From Ningiella ruwaisensis (lineage in GTDB: Bacteria > Pseudomonadota > Gammaproteobacteria > Enterobacterales > Alteromonadaceae), in assembly GCF_004798935.1 (NCBI RefSeq), contig NZ_RAHT01000011.1:1-64000 (forward strand): a stretch of 64,000 bases of DNA, written 5' to 3'. Within the stretch, counting starts at the first letter, position 1; each line of letters begins with the position of its first letter. Shown here in pieces: positions 1 through 7,964 of the stretch. A program made the translations under genes and the position numbers. The notes below the pieces were generated by a model. It saw only the letters and a program-made list of their open reading frames with translations. It searched no databases and was not told where the DNA came from.

Positions 1-251
1 ATTTTAAGAGGTAGCATTAAATTACAGAAGAGGTGTCGAATGGAAAAGAAAAAGTGGTTTTTGAGTTTCACCTTGAAAAAATGCTTAATTTATATACTTT
101 TACAGTAAGGCTACGTGAATGTGATATAGGATTTGCCTCCGAACTATAGAAACAAGCAGCTTAGAGCTCGAAATTTATTTAGTATTTTAGTTTTTCTACA
201 GCCTAGTAAGATGCCTCGGTAGGCTGCTACTTTATGGAGTGATTACTATAT
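1..251. other. AT-rich upstream region of the TIR gene
   Basis: No convincing gene is seen. One tiny ORF at 40-108 (+) would give a 22-residue Lys-rich, hydrophobic peptide starting MEKKKW, with an AGAGG sequence about six bases before its ATG. It is too short to support on its own. The stretch just before 252 carries GGAG (about 235-238), a plausible ribosome binding site for the TIR gene. Confidence 0.3.
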
Positions 252-1184
252 ATGGAACCAACGGTTTTTGTATCTTATTCACATGATAGCGAAGCTCATA
301 AAAACTGGGTTTTGCAGCTTGCAACCAGATTACGCTCTAATGGTGTGAATATATTATTGGATAGGTGGAATCTAAAACTTGGAAGTGATTTAGCATCCTT
401 TATGGAAAGAGGCTTATCATCCTCTTCGAGAGTCTTGTGTATTTGCACTGATATCTACAATCAGAAGGCAAACGGGTTTACGGGTGGTGTAGGTTACGAG
501 AAGCAAATTATTACAGCTGAATTGATGTCGGACCTTAATAAAAACTGGGTTATACCCATTGTGAAATCAGTCGAAAATATTGATAAAACGCCAATCTTTC
601 TCAAAGGAAGAATGTATGTCAGCTTCGAAGAAGATTTAAAACACGAAAGTTCTTATGAGGAACTGTTGCGTGAGTTGCTAGACGAACCAATATTGCCAAT
701 TCCGCCTATTGGTAAAAATCCATTTCAGAATATAAAAGCATTTTCAGAACAAAAATTTTTACCTAACTCTGAGAGATATATATCTCCGTCGGTGCGTGGA
801 AAAGTCACATTTGATTACTCAAATAATAATGGGCGATACTACATTGGACAAGATGCATTAATGTTCGAACTTAATTTTTACAAATCTAGTAACGACAACA
901 TTCAACTTCTTAACGATCCAAGCAGTATCAAAACGGTTGCGGTTGTCAAAGACAAGTTGGAAATCTCTCAGATACTAGATGCACGAGATTATGACGGGTC
1001 ATCGAGGGTTAGAAGACCAAAATTAAACCAGATAGCAGTAATTCAAAATAGAAACGGCTATTTTGCAGCAATCAAGATACTAGATATAAAAGATGATACC
1101 CGTGGTTACGAGTACGATGAAATAACCTTTGAATACTTTATTCAAACTAATGGTAGTCCAAACTTTTCATCTGTCGGCAGCTAA
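252..1184 (+). CDS. SEFIR/TIR-domain protein, possible immunity effector
   Basis: The protein has 310 residues. Residues 4-95 look like a SEFIR/TIR domain: it opens with VFVSYSHDSEAHKNWV, continues with a LLDRWNLKLGSDL stretch, and ends with GGVGYEKQIITAEL. Bacterial proteins of this class often pair a TIR/SEFIR module with a sensor, and several act as NAD-consuming or signalling effectors in phage defence; that is family knowledge. The C-terminal part (about 180-310) is probably beta-rich and includes KILDIKDDTRGYEYDE; I recognise its general type as recurrent in TIR proteins but cannot name it. There is no signal peptide or membrane segment, so it is probably cytoplasmic. GGAG precedes the ATG. 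It stands alone, with a 450-base gap after it, in an AT-rich accessory region. The domain call is firm; a defence role is inferred. Confidence 0.8.
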   Translation: MEPTVFVSYSHDSEAHKNWVLQLATRLRSNGVNILLDRWNLKLGSDLASFMERGLSSSSRVLCICTDIYNQKANGFTGGVGYEKQIITAELMSDLNKNWVIPIVKSVENIDKTPIFLKGRMYVSFEEDLKHESSYEELLRELLDEPILPIPPIGKNPFQNIKAFSEQKFLPNSERYISPSVRGKVTFDYSNNNGRYYIGQDALMFELNFYKSSNDNIQLLNDPSSIKTVAVVKDKLEISQILDARDYDGSSRVRRPKLNQIAVIQNRNGYFAAIKILDIKDDTRGYEYDEITFEYFIQTNGSPNFSSVGS

Positions 1185-1637
1185 CAAAGGTCTCATACCA
1201 GTCGCTGCTGCCGCTTCGGACACACAATTTTTGGTGCAATTGACATTTCCCTTCGCTACATATTTAAAAGTTCCTCTACAAATCATGCGTCGCATAGGCG
1301 ATAGTTGAGCGGCGGCTAATGAACATCAAAAGTCTCCTGTAGAGTTAATATTTAAACCAATTTTTGCACAAAACTGATTTTTTTCTAGACGCACGTGTAG
1401 TAGATTTCAACGCTAGAAGGCAAATAGCCATAAAAAGTTAATCCATTGAGCTTTGGTTTAGTTTCAAGAGTTTACTATCGAGTTGTCACTTAAAAATACC
1501 CTTTTACTTTTCATAAAAGTCAGAGTTACCACTAATATGGCCCGTTTTGCTGCTCAAAAAATCGACTATCAATAGAACATCCGCGTTGTTTATACTAGCT
1601 AGTAATCTAAAAATTAGTACTTGACTGGATTTAAACA
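1185..1637. other. non-coding gap with nested inverted repeats
   Basis: No ORF is convincing. The segment after the TIR stop begins CTAACAAAGG and runs into TCGCTGCTGCCGCTTCGGA, which resembles the start of an integron attC site. The matching inverted 3' end was not found, so this is not called as attC. Two local inverted repeats are visible: ATGCG-T-CGCAT at 1285-1295, and CTCTACA (1274-1280) with TGTAGAG (1338-1344) enclosing it. Together they could fold into one long imperfect hairpin. It may be remnant mobile DNA. Confidence 0.4.
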
Positions 1638-1922
1638 ATGAGCGCGACGCTAACTATAAAGTATGAAATGAGATTACATTCAGAATATGATTTAGGACCT
1701 AGCCTTCATTTCAATCGCTGGATTCCTGATAGTGAAGATCACGCTATTATTATCGTTTCTGACTCGACAACAGTAATTGTTCGGATTGATAAATCTTGCA
1801 TAACAGAAATCGGTGACATCACGGATGAAATTATTAGTAAATCTCTTGGCTTACAAGTAGGCAAAATGATTATTGAAGTCATCATAGACGGAATAAATAA
1901 AAAACTGGCAGATTTTATATAA
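1638..1922 (+). CDS. small orphan protein, possible N-terminal half of a broken gene
   Basis: This encodes 94 residues with no recognised family, signal peptide or membrane segment. The second half (RIDKSCITEIGDITDEII... VGKMIIEVIIDGINKKLADFI) looks like a genuine folded sequence. After the stop at 1920-1922, another reading frame carries on with protein-like sequence (DSDYAELRKEYEQL from about 1969) that runs into the HEPN-like ORF at 2008. A frameshift near 1915 plus one nonsense codon (TAA at 1951) would join the two. It may therefore be the N-terminal part of a decayed gene of roughly 350 codons. No strong ribosome binding site was seen before the ATG. Confidence 0.45.
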   Translation: MSATLTIKYEMRLHSEYDLGPSLHFNRWIPDSEDHAIIIVSDSTTVIVRIDKSCITEIGDITDEIISKSLGLQVGKMIIEVIIDGINKKLADFI

Positions 1923-2007
1923 CGATAGGGATTGGACGCGAAATAAACATTAAGGTATTAGACCCGAAGATTCGGATTATGCAGAACTTAGGAAAGAATA
2001 TGAGCAA

Positions 2008-2712
2008 TTGGGCGGAAACACTGGCAGCATTGCAAATGATATGTTTAATAGGGTGATTTCTTACGCAAGAAACGTGAAGGGACAGTTTTGGTTATCCGAA
2101 CATAAATATGATGTGAAACGACTAGGCAGTTTCTCGGCTCAACATCCAGCTAAAGCAAAAATTGATAGCGGAAATTGGTTTAGCTGGGTTCCTTCCAACA
2201 CTACTCAGATTGATTGCCATTTACCACCTGAAGGAGCGGCGATTAAAGAAAGTGAATGGGAAGACTTGCAAACATTTTTACAAGAGTCAAAGCGCCCCCA
2301 ATTGGCTTTTGAACTTTTATCAAATGCTCGTCAACTTCTTGAAATTGGTAAAACAAGAGGGAGCTTGATCGATGCTATCACAGCACTAGAAATCAGTTTG
2401 AATCGGTTCGGTAAAGACACTGATATTGCATCGTTAAAATTAGACTCATGTTCTGACCGTGTAAATTTTAGTCGGATAGGAAGTCAAATTAAGCACTTAG
2501 GGTTTTCTGGTTCAGTCAGTTTTCTTCTCCCTCTGCTTTTCCCTGAGTCTGTTCTGCAAAAGCAACTAATTAGCTCATGTTGGGATGCAATTCAAAAAAG
2601 AAATAATGTCGTTCACCAAGGCCAGCGTGAAATGAAACCAGAATATATGCATGAAACGTTAAGAAACATTGAAGATCTTTGCAGGATTCTTGATTCTTAT
2701 ACTAAAAAATAA
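2008..2712 (+). CDS. HEPN-like protein with RxxxxH motif
   Basis: The protein has 234 residues if read from the TTG at 2008; the first in-frame ATG is at 2041. The C-terminal half is helical and holds RNNVVH at about residues 198-203, inside a KRNNVVHQGQ context. This fits the catalytic RxxxxH motif of HEPN domains, which are common in bacterial RNase toxins and antiviral proteins. A helix with ALEISLNRFG lies about 70 residues before it, as in HEPN folds. The frame is open back to 1954 and reads like coding sequence (PEDSDYAELRKEYEQL) with no proper start, so the N-terminus may be lost or displaced by a frameshift. It could also be a surface-neutral hypothetical protein with a chance motif. 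Confidence 0.5.
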   Translation: MGGNTGSIANDMFNRVISYARNVKGQFWLSEHKYDVKRLGSFSAQHPAKAKIDSGNWFSWVPSNTTQIDCHLPPEGAAIKESEWEDLQTFLQESKRPQLAFELLSNARQLLEIGKTRGSLIDAITALEISLNRFGKDTDIASLKLDSCSDRVNFSRIGSQIKHLGFSGSVSFLLPLLFPESVLQKQLISSCWDAIQKRNNVVHQGQREMKPEYMHETLRNIEDLCRILDSYTKK

Positions 2713-3360
2713 TGCTAGTTAATCGAATTTTGAGGTTTTTTCTAAATTTAACATTCGCTAAAAACTATTTCGAATCATCAATACATCTCTGCTACGGGAT
2801 AATGTTGTCCTGTTAAACGTATTCGAGTTCTAAATCTTCAACCTTTTTCAAAATCAGCATCGCTTTCTTGAGTTGTGCAATGGAATAGTTTTACATATTT
2901 CTCTAATTGTGTATTGTACACAAAATGCACAATAAACTTTTCACTACAAACTGTATTGTATTTTCTACTTGAATCTGAATCACTACTGATTGCCTAGACA
3001 CCACATATTTGTATGTACAAACAAAAAAATGCATCTAAGAAAAAGTCGTAACGGGCTCAAAATTGGATTTATTCTTTATACCATTACTATCGCTGAAAAC
3101 GTATTGATAACGGTTTGTGTGAACGACCGCCATTGAACAGATTTAGCCTCAGTTCTGTCGTTTGCTTCTCTTTAGCCAACTTCCGCTTCACGCCCAAACC
3201 AGAGCTACAAATTATTGAATAGTCAGGCTAAATGAGAATAGCCCAAGCGTTAGCTTTGTCTCGAAGCACCATTTCTTAAATATCCAAACATTAGCTTTTA
3301 ACCAACTGATGATTTTGACTGTTCACTAATTGTGTTGACGTCTAAAATTGAACAATAATG
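2713..3360. other. long gap with palindromes and a short coding-like remnant
   Basis: No full gene is visible. TTGTGTA-TTG-TACACAA (2907-2923) is a perfect 7-3-7 palindrome, and ATTGTG (2906-2911) is mirrored by CACAAT (2928-2933). On the minus strand, just below 2890, a run of 22 codons ending in LKKVEDLELEYV then stop resembles the tail of a real protein, but it has a stop codon directly upstream and no usable start. This may be the remnant of a deleted gene. The gap separates the accessory genes from conserved chromosome. Confidence 0.4.
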
Positions 3361-3361
3361 A

Positions 3362-3389
3362 AAACGCCTAAGTTTTAGCTTAGGCGTTT
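3362..3389 (-). terminator. Rho-independent terminator of the S9 peptidase gene
   Basis: AAACGCCTAAG (3362-3372) and CTTAGGCGTTT (3379-3389) form a perfect 11-bp stem with a 6-base loop. On the minus strand the stem is followed by TTTTCATT, and it sits about 40 bases after the stop of the peptidase gene at 3428. The plus-strand side also ends in TTT, so it may work in both directions. Confidence 0.8.
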
Positions 3390-3427
3390 GCTTATTTACC
3401 AAAATAGATGGCTAATTCGATTACCCA

Positions 3428-5506
3428 TTAATCCGCTTTTTTATCTTTGTCGCCGTCTAATTTTTCTGAAAGGTTTAAATCAAACGGTGGCATAGGCGCG
3501 TCTCTGCTTGCGTCTTCAGCCAAGTAAGTATCCATCCAGCGCATAAAGCGAAGAGAATAATCGTACTGTGCTGCTGCTTTTCGATTACCGTGTCCCTCAC
3601 CTGGATAAAATACCAAACGAACCGGTGTGTCGGTGCGCACTTTCATAGAACGGTAAAGCTCCATGGATTGGCTAGGATGAACGCGCGTATCTTCTTCTCC
3701 ATGCATAATTAAAGTGGGTGTTGTGCTTTTTCCTGCATGAAAAATTGGCGAACGCTCAATCAGGTTCATCCAGTTATCTTCCCAAGGCCACTTCAGCGAG
3801 TGCACCAAATGCATCTCGTTAGGAATATCACTTGTACCGAACTTCGAAACCTGATTGGATATGCCAACAAAGGCAACCGCTGCAGCAAAGTGTTCAGACA
3901 AAGCGGTCGCGCCCCACATTGATGCATAACCGCCATAGGAGCCACCCGTTATTCCCACTCGGTCTTTATCAATGATGCCTTCTTTAGCAAGTGCATCAAC
4001 GCCATCGACCAAGTCGTTAAACTCTTTGCCTGCATAATCGTTTTGATGTTGTTTGGCAAATGCAACTCCACGCCCGGTTGAGCCTCGGTAATTCGGGTAA
4101 AACACCGCGTAGCCATCAGCGGCTGCAAATTGTCCACCGTCGGAATAACGCGTGATCCAAGCATCTGAATAATGAGCCTCCGGACCACCATGCACCTGTA
4201 ACATCAACGGCCAGCCATCTGCGGGTTTTTCGCCATTGGGCAATATCAGCAAACCTTCTATCATCTCTCCATCGCGTGCTGTATAGCTAAAGGTTGTTTG
4301 CTCCGATAACGCGATATTCTCAAGCCATGCGTTATGATTCGAAAGTTTTTTGCTGGTATTACGATCCTGACTGAACACTTCACGGGGATGCTTGGGCGAA
4401 TCGGCGATAAAACGTATCTCGTCATCTGCTACATCGACATCACGCACAACAATGTCATCTGGCGTTTTCAGCACGCGTTTTTCATCACCATCGGTTTCGT
4501 ACACAACAAGTGCACTTTCAACACCTCTGTGAGCCACAGCAAGAATGTCATCGTCTAACCAATCGATATCCATGATATGTTGTTCGGCCTGCGGGGTCAG
4601 CTGCGTAAAGCTGTCGCTGTTAGTTTTCGCCACCATCAGCACGCCTGCAGAGGTGTCATGAATGTCGGTTCCTGCTAAAAACGCAAGATGATCACCGTCT
4701 TGTGAAAATACAAAATCTCCTAATTTCCCTGGGATATCGATTTTGGATTTTACTTCACCAGAGTTTGGGTCAATAAAATACAAATCGCGCTGCATCAGCG
4801 AATCATCAACCAGATTAGTAGGCGCTACTGCAGCAACAAGTTGCTTACCATCGTCAGATAAATCAAAGTCTGAAACATGGCCATCAGCATATACTTGCGT
4901 TGCAGAGGCTTCTGCATCGTTCAGGTTTACTGACCATAGTGATGCCAAGCGCTGATCTTCTTCATAAACGACCGCCTTGAAACCTTTGTCCTGAAGGTCT
5001 TTTTTATCTTCGCTCTTTTCGTCTTTGCTTAGCGCGACGAAATAAAGCGTTTGATTGTCGGGCGCAACTTCGTAATCACCAATATCAGTTTCAAACGCAA
5101 ATCGCTTTTGAGCTTCTCCGCCGCTTAAAGCAATGGAATAAAGCGAAGTGTGCTTGTCGTCCCCGCGTTTACTTTTAAAAAACAAATGCTTGTTGTCACT
5201 ACTGAACTGCAAACCAGAAATACTGCCATGTCCACCAGCGAACATGAGCGGTTTTTGACCTTCACGGATAACATACAAATGTGTATCTGGCGTGCCGTCT
5301 TCATCGCCTGCAAGAATGTCGCGCGGCACCGATAAAGTATAGGCTGTGATTTTACCGTCAGGCGATACAGTGACATTTGCGGCATGCTGCACTTTTGGAA
5401 GGTGCTCAATTTCGAAGCTTTCCTTGGCATGAACAGCGCTCGTTGCAAATGCCATGGATATTGCAGCAGCAACTACGCTTGCCTGCTTCGCTTTTAAAAA
5501 TTTCAT
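3428..5506 (-). CDS. exported S9 family peptidase (acylaminoacyl-peptidase-like)
   Basis: This is a serine exo/oligopeptidase of 692 residues that probably acts in the periplasm on short or N-modified peptides. An N-terminal signal peptide (about 1-27, ending AVHA) leads into a beta-propeller-like region with repeated SPDG/SSDN-type strands. An alpha/beta-hydrolase domain follows from about 400. The catalytic triad is visible: Ser523 in GGSYGG, Asp606 in HGEEDTRV and His639 in PGEGHG. HGGP near 440 is the usual oxyanion-side motif. The Asp/Lys-rich tail is not part of the fold. GGAG precedes the ATG. It lies 62 bases downstream of the prolyl oligopeptidase gene in the same direction, so the two may be co-transcribed. 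The family is clear; exact cleavage specificity is not. Confidence 0.9.
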   Translation of the reverse strand: MKFLKAKQASVVAAAISMAFATSAVHAKESFEIEHLPKVQHAANVTVSPDGKITAYTLSVPRDILAGDEDGTPDTHLYVIREGQKPLMFAGGHGSISGLQFSSDNKHLFFKSKRGDDKHTSLYSIALSGGEAQKRFAFETDIGDYEVAPDNQTLYFVALSKDEKSEDKKDLQDKGFKAVVYEEDQRLASLWSVNLNDAEASATQVYADGHVSDFDLSDDGKQLVAAVAPTNLVDDSLMQRDLYFIDPNSGEVKSKIDIPGKLGDFVFSQDGDHLAFLAGTDIHDTSAGVLMVAKTNSDSFTQLTPQAEQHIMDIDWLDDDILAVAHRGVESALVVYETDGDEKRVLKTPDDIVVRDVDVADDEIRFIADSPKHPREVFSQDRNTSKKLSNHNAWLENIALSEQTTFSYTARDGEMIEGLLILPNGEKPADGWPLMLQVHGGPEAHYSDAWITRYSDGGQFAAADGYAVFYPNYRGSTGRGVAFAKQHQNDYAGKEFNDLVDGVDALAKEGIIDKDRVGITGGSYGGYASMWGATALSEHFAAAVAFVGISNQVSKFGTSDIPNEMHLVHSLKWPWEDNWMNLIERSPIFHAGKSTTPTLIMHGEEDTRVHPSQSMELYRSMKVRTDTPVRLVFYPGEGHGNRKAAAQYDYSLRFMRWMDTYLAEDASRDAPMPPFDLNLSEKLDGDKDKKAD

Positions 5507-5568
5507 ACTAAACTCCGTTGAATTTCTCGTTATTCTTTAAAAACATTCCGACTTGCTTATCACGCGTT

Positions 5569-7752
5569 TTACAATTCGTCTAAGCTTTCAATTCCCATGT
5601 TCCACAAGGTAAAGCCGTAAATATCGGCAAATTGTTCAATGGTTTTGCTAATAGGTGTACCTGCGCCATGCCCTGCATCAGTTTCGATGCGTATAAGCGT
5701 CGGATTCGAGCCTTGCTGATACTCTTGCAGGGTCGCTGCAAATTTAAATGAATGGGCAGGCACAACGCGATCGTCATGGTCGGCCGTAGTAACCAGGGTC
5801 GCTGGATATTCAACGCCTTTCACATTGTGTACGGGTGAATATCCTTTAAGATATTCGAACATTTCTTTGCTTTGTTCAGATGTACCGTAGTCATACGCCC
5901 ATCCTGCGCCCGCCGTAAAAGTGTGGTATCTGAGCATATCCAACACACCTACAGCAGGAAGTGCGACCTGCGCAAGTTCCGGCCGCTGCGTCATTACTGC
6001 GCCAACAAGTAAGCCACCATTTGAACCGCCTCGAAGGGCCAAATATTGGCTACTGGTATAGTTTTCTTGAATAAGATATTCAGCGGCGGCAATAAAGTCG
6101 TCAAACACATTTTGTTTTTGCATTTGCGTACCCGCTTGATGCCAAGCTTTTCCGTACTCACCGCCTCCTCGGATATTTGGCACGGCATACACACCACCGA
6201 GCTCCAACCAAGCGGCGACGGTTGAGCTGAAGCTTGGATTCAAGCTGATGTTAAAGCCACCATAGCCATATAAAATGGTGGGATTTTTGCCGTTTAATTC
6301 GGTGTCCTTATGGTGAGTGATCATCATTGGTACCTTTGTACCGTCTTTTGAGGTATAAAACACCTGCTTTGATACATACTGACTGCCGTCAAACTGCGTT
6401 GCAGGCTTGTTGTATACCTTTGATGCTCCACTTTGAATGTCCAATTCGTATATGGTGGTGGGCGTTGTGTAATTGGTAAAGGTGTAATAGGTTTGTTCAT
6501 CATCACGTTTCCCGCCGAAGCTCCCTGCATTGCCGAGGCCCGGAAGCTCGATGCTTCGCACTTGCTCACCCTCCAAGGTATACTGATAAACCTTTGAAAT
6601 GGCATCGACCATGTATTCAGCAAAAATAAAGCCGCCGGCAGTGCTTGGCACAAGTACGTTTTCCGTTTCAGGTACCACATCCTGCCAGTTTTCAACGCTT
6701 GGATTATCCGCTTTAACCGATACTACTTTGGTATTTGGCGCATTCTCGTTTGTCACTAAAAATAAGGTATCGTCTTTACTTGTTAGCATGTAAACGTCTG
6801 ATGCAATATCGTCTTTCACGGTAAGCCAGCCGCTGTTTTCTTTGCTCAAGTCTTTTAAGAAAGCGCGGTTGCCAGACGTTGAGTTCGCTGCCGACACAAA
6901 CAAAAATCGATTGTCTTCACTCACTTGTGCGCCAACGTAGCGATGTTTTTCATCTTCAGTATGGCCAAATACTTTTAAATCCTCAGATTGTGGGGTGCCT
7001 ATCTTGTGATAATAAAGTTTATGTTGGTCTGTCTTCTCACTTAATTCAGAGCCTGCTGGCTTGTCGTAACTGCTATAATAAAACCCTTCGTTTTTGTACC
7101 ACGACATTCCTGAGAATTTCACATCGACCAATGAGTCACCAATTTGCTCCATACTTTCGGTATCAATCACATACACGGTACGCCAATCGCTACCTCCTGT
7201 TGAGGTTTGATATGAAGCTAAACTGCCATCTTCTGAAAACGCCAAACCAGCCAGTGATACGGTACCATCTTCAGAAAATGTATTCGGGTCAATAAACACT
7301 TCAGGCTCGCCACCGTCTTTTTGACGATACACGACCGACTGATTTTGTAAGCCATCATTTTTATAAAAGTAGGTATATTCACCTTGTTTAAACGGTGCTG
7401 AAATGCGTTCGTAATTAATCAGTTCTCTAACAAGCGCCGAGATTTCTTCACGATAGGGAATTTGCTGAAAATAACTTTGCGTTACTTCATTTTGTGCTTT
7501 TACCCACTCACCCGTTTCTTCGCTTCTGTCATCTTCTAACCAGCGATAGGGATCAGCAACCTCTTGACCAAAATAAGTATCCACTACATCTGATTTACGC
7601 GTTACTGGGTAAGTCACTGAGATATCCTTTGATGTTTCTTGCTGAGGCGCATCTACTTTGCTTTGACTCTCGTTATCCTGCCCGGGTGTGCAGGCAAGTA
7701 CAAATGACAACGCGGCCGCGCCTAAGCTAAATTTAAGCAGTGTTTTTTGCAT
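5569..7752 (-). CDS. prolyl oligopeptidase lipoprotein (S9A)
   Basis: This is prolyl oligopeptidase, which cuts short peptides after proline. It has 727 residues, slightly longer than the cytosolic enzyme because of an export signal. Residues 1-21 form a lipoprotein signal with lipobox VLAC, so the mature protein should be lipid-anchored at Cys21. The beta-propeller spans roughly 60-460, flanked by the hydrolase domain. Conserved S9A sequences are YGYGGFN near 500, GGSNGG with Ser577, TADHDDRV with Asp660 and AGHG with His695; the spacing matches the pig enzyme closely. GGAAAC precedes the ATG. It is followed by a second S9 peptidase on the same strand and faces the GMC oxidoreductase gene across a 212-base divergent promoter region. 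Confidence 0.93.
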   Translation of the reverse strand: MQKTLLKFSLGAAALSFVLACTPGQDNESQSKVDAPQQETSKDISVTYPVTRKSDVVDTYFGQEVADPYRWLEDDRSEETGEWVKAQNEVTQSYFQQIPYREEISALVRELINYERISAPFKQGEYTYFYKNDGLQNQSVVYRQKDGGEPEVFIDPNTFSEDGTVSLAGLAFSEDGSLASYQTSTGGSDWRTVYVIDTESMEQIGDSLVDVKFSGMSWYKNEGFYYSSYDKPAGSELSEKTDQHKLYYHKIGTPQSEDLKVFGHTEDEKHRYVGAQVSEDNRFLFVSAANSTSGNRAFLKDLSKENSGWLTVKDDIASDVYMLTSKDDTLFLVTNENAPNTKVVSVKADNPSVENWQDVVPETENVLVPSTAGGFIFAEYMVDAISKVYQYTLEGEQVRSIELPGLGNAGSFGGKRDDEQTYYTFTNYTTPTTIYELDIQSGASKVYNKPATQFDGSQYVSKQVFYTSKDGTKVPMMITHHKDTELNGKNPTILYGYGGFNISLNPSFSSTVAAWLELGGVYAVPNIRGGGEYGKAWHQAGTQMQKQNVFDDFIAAAEYLIQENYTSSQYLALRGGSNGGLLVGAVMTQRPELAQVALPAVGVLDMLRYHTFTAGAGWAYDYGTSEQSKEMFEYLKGYSPVHNVKGVEYPATLVTTADHDDRVVPAHSFKFAATLQEYQQGSNPTLIRIETDAGHGAGTPISKTIEQFADIYGFTLWNMGIESLDEL

Positions 7753-7964
7753 ATTGTTTCCGTCGATAAAGTTGAGATTTATTATTGTAATACCTTACAT
7801 ACTCTATTCACTTTTGGTTGGTTTAACAACTATTAGACATAGGATGTCTAAGTAATGCACCACCTGTGATCTTAATGACATTATTGGCAAACGCGCAGTA
7901 AAGCATTGACCTTATCCCCCATTCCCACATAACATCCTGTTAACAAATGTAGAAGGAAAACGCT

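Noticed and set aside
1185-1320. Integron attC site
   Set aside because: The 5' part looks right, but the complementary 3' half needed to form the attC hairpin was not found, and no integrase is present.
6879-7295. 138-residue ORF on the plus strand
   Set aside because: It lies entirely within the prolyl oligopeptidase gene on the other strand and shows no protein-like pattern or ribosome binding site.
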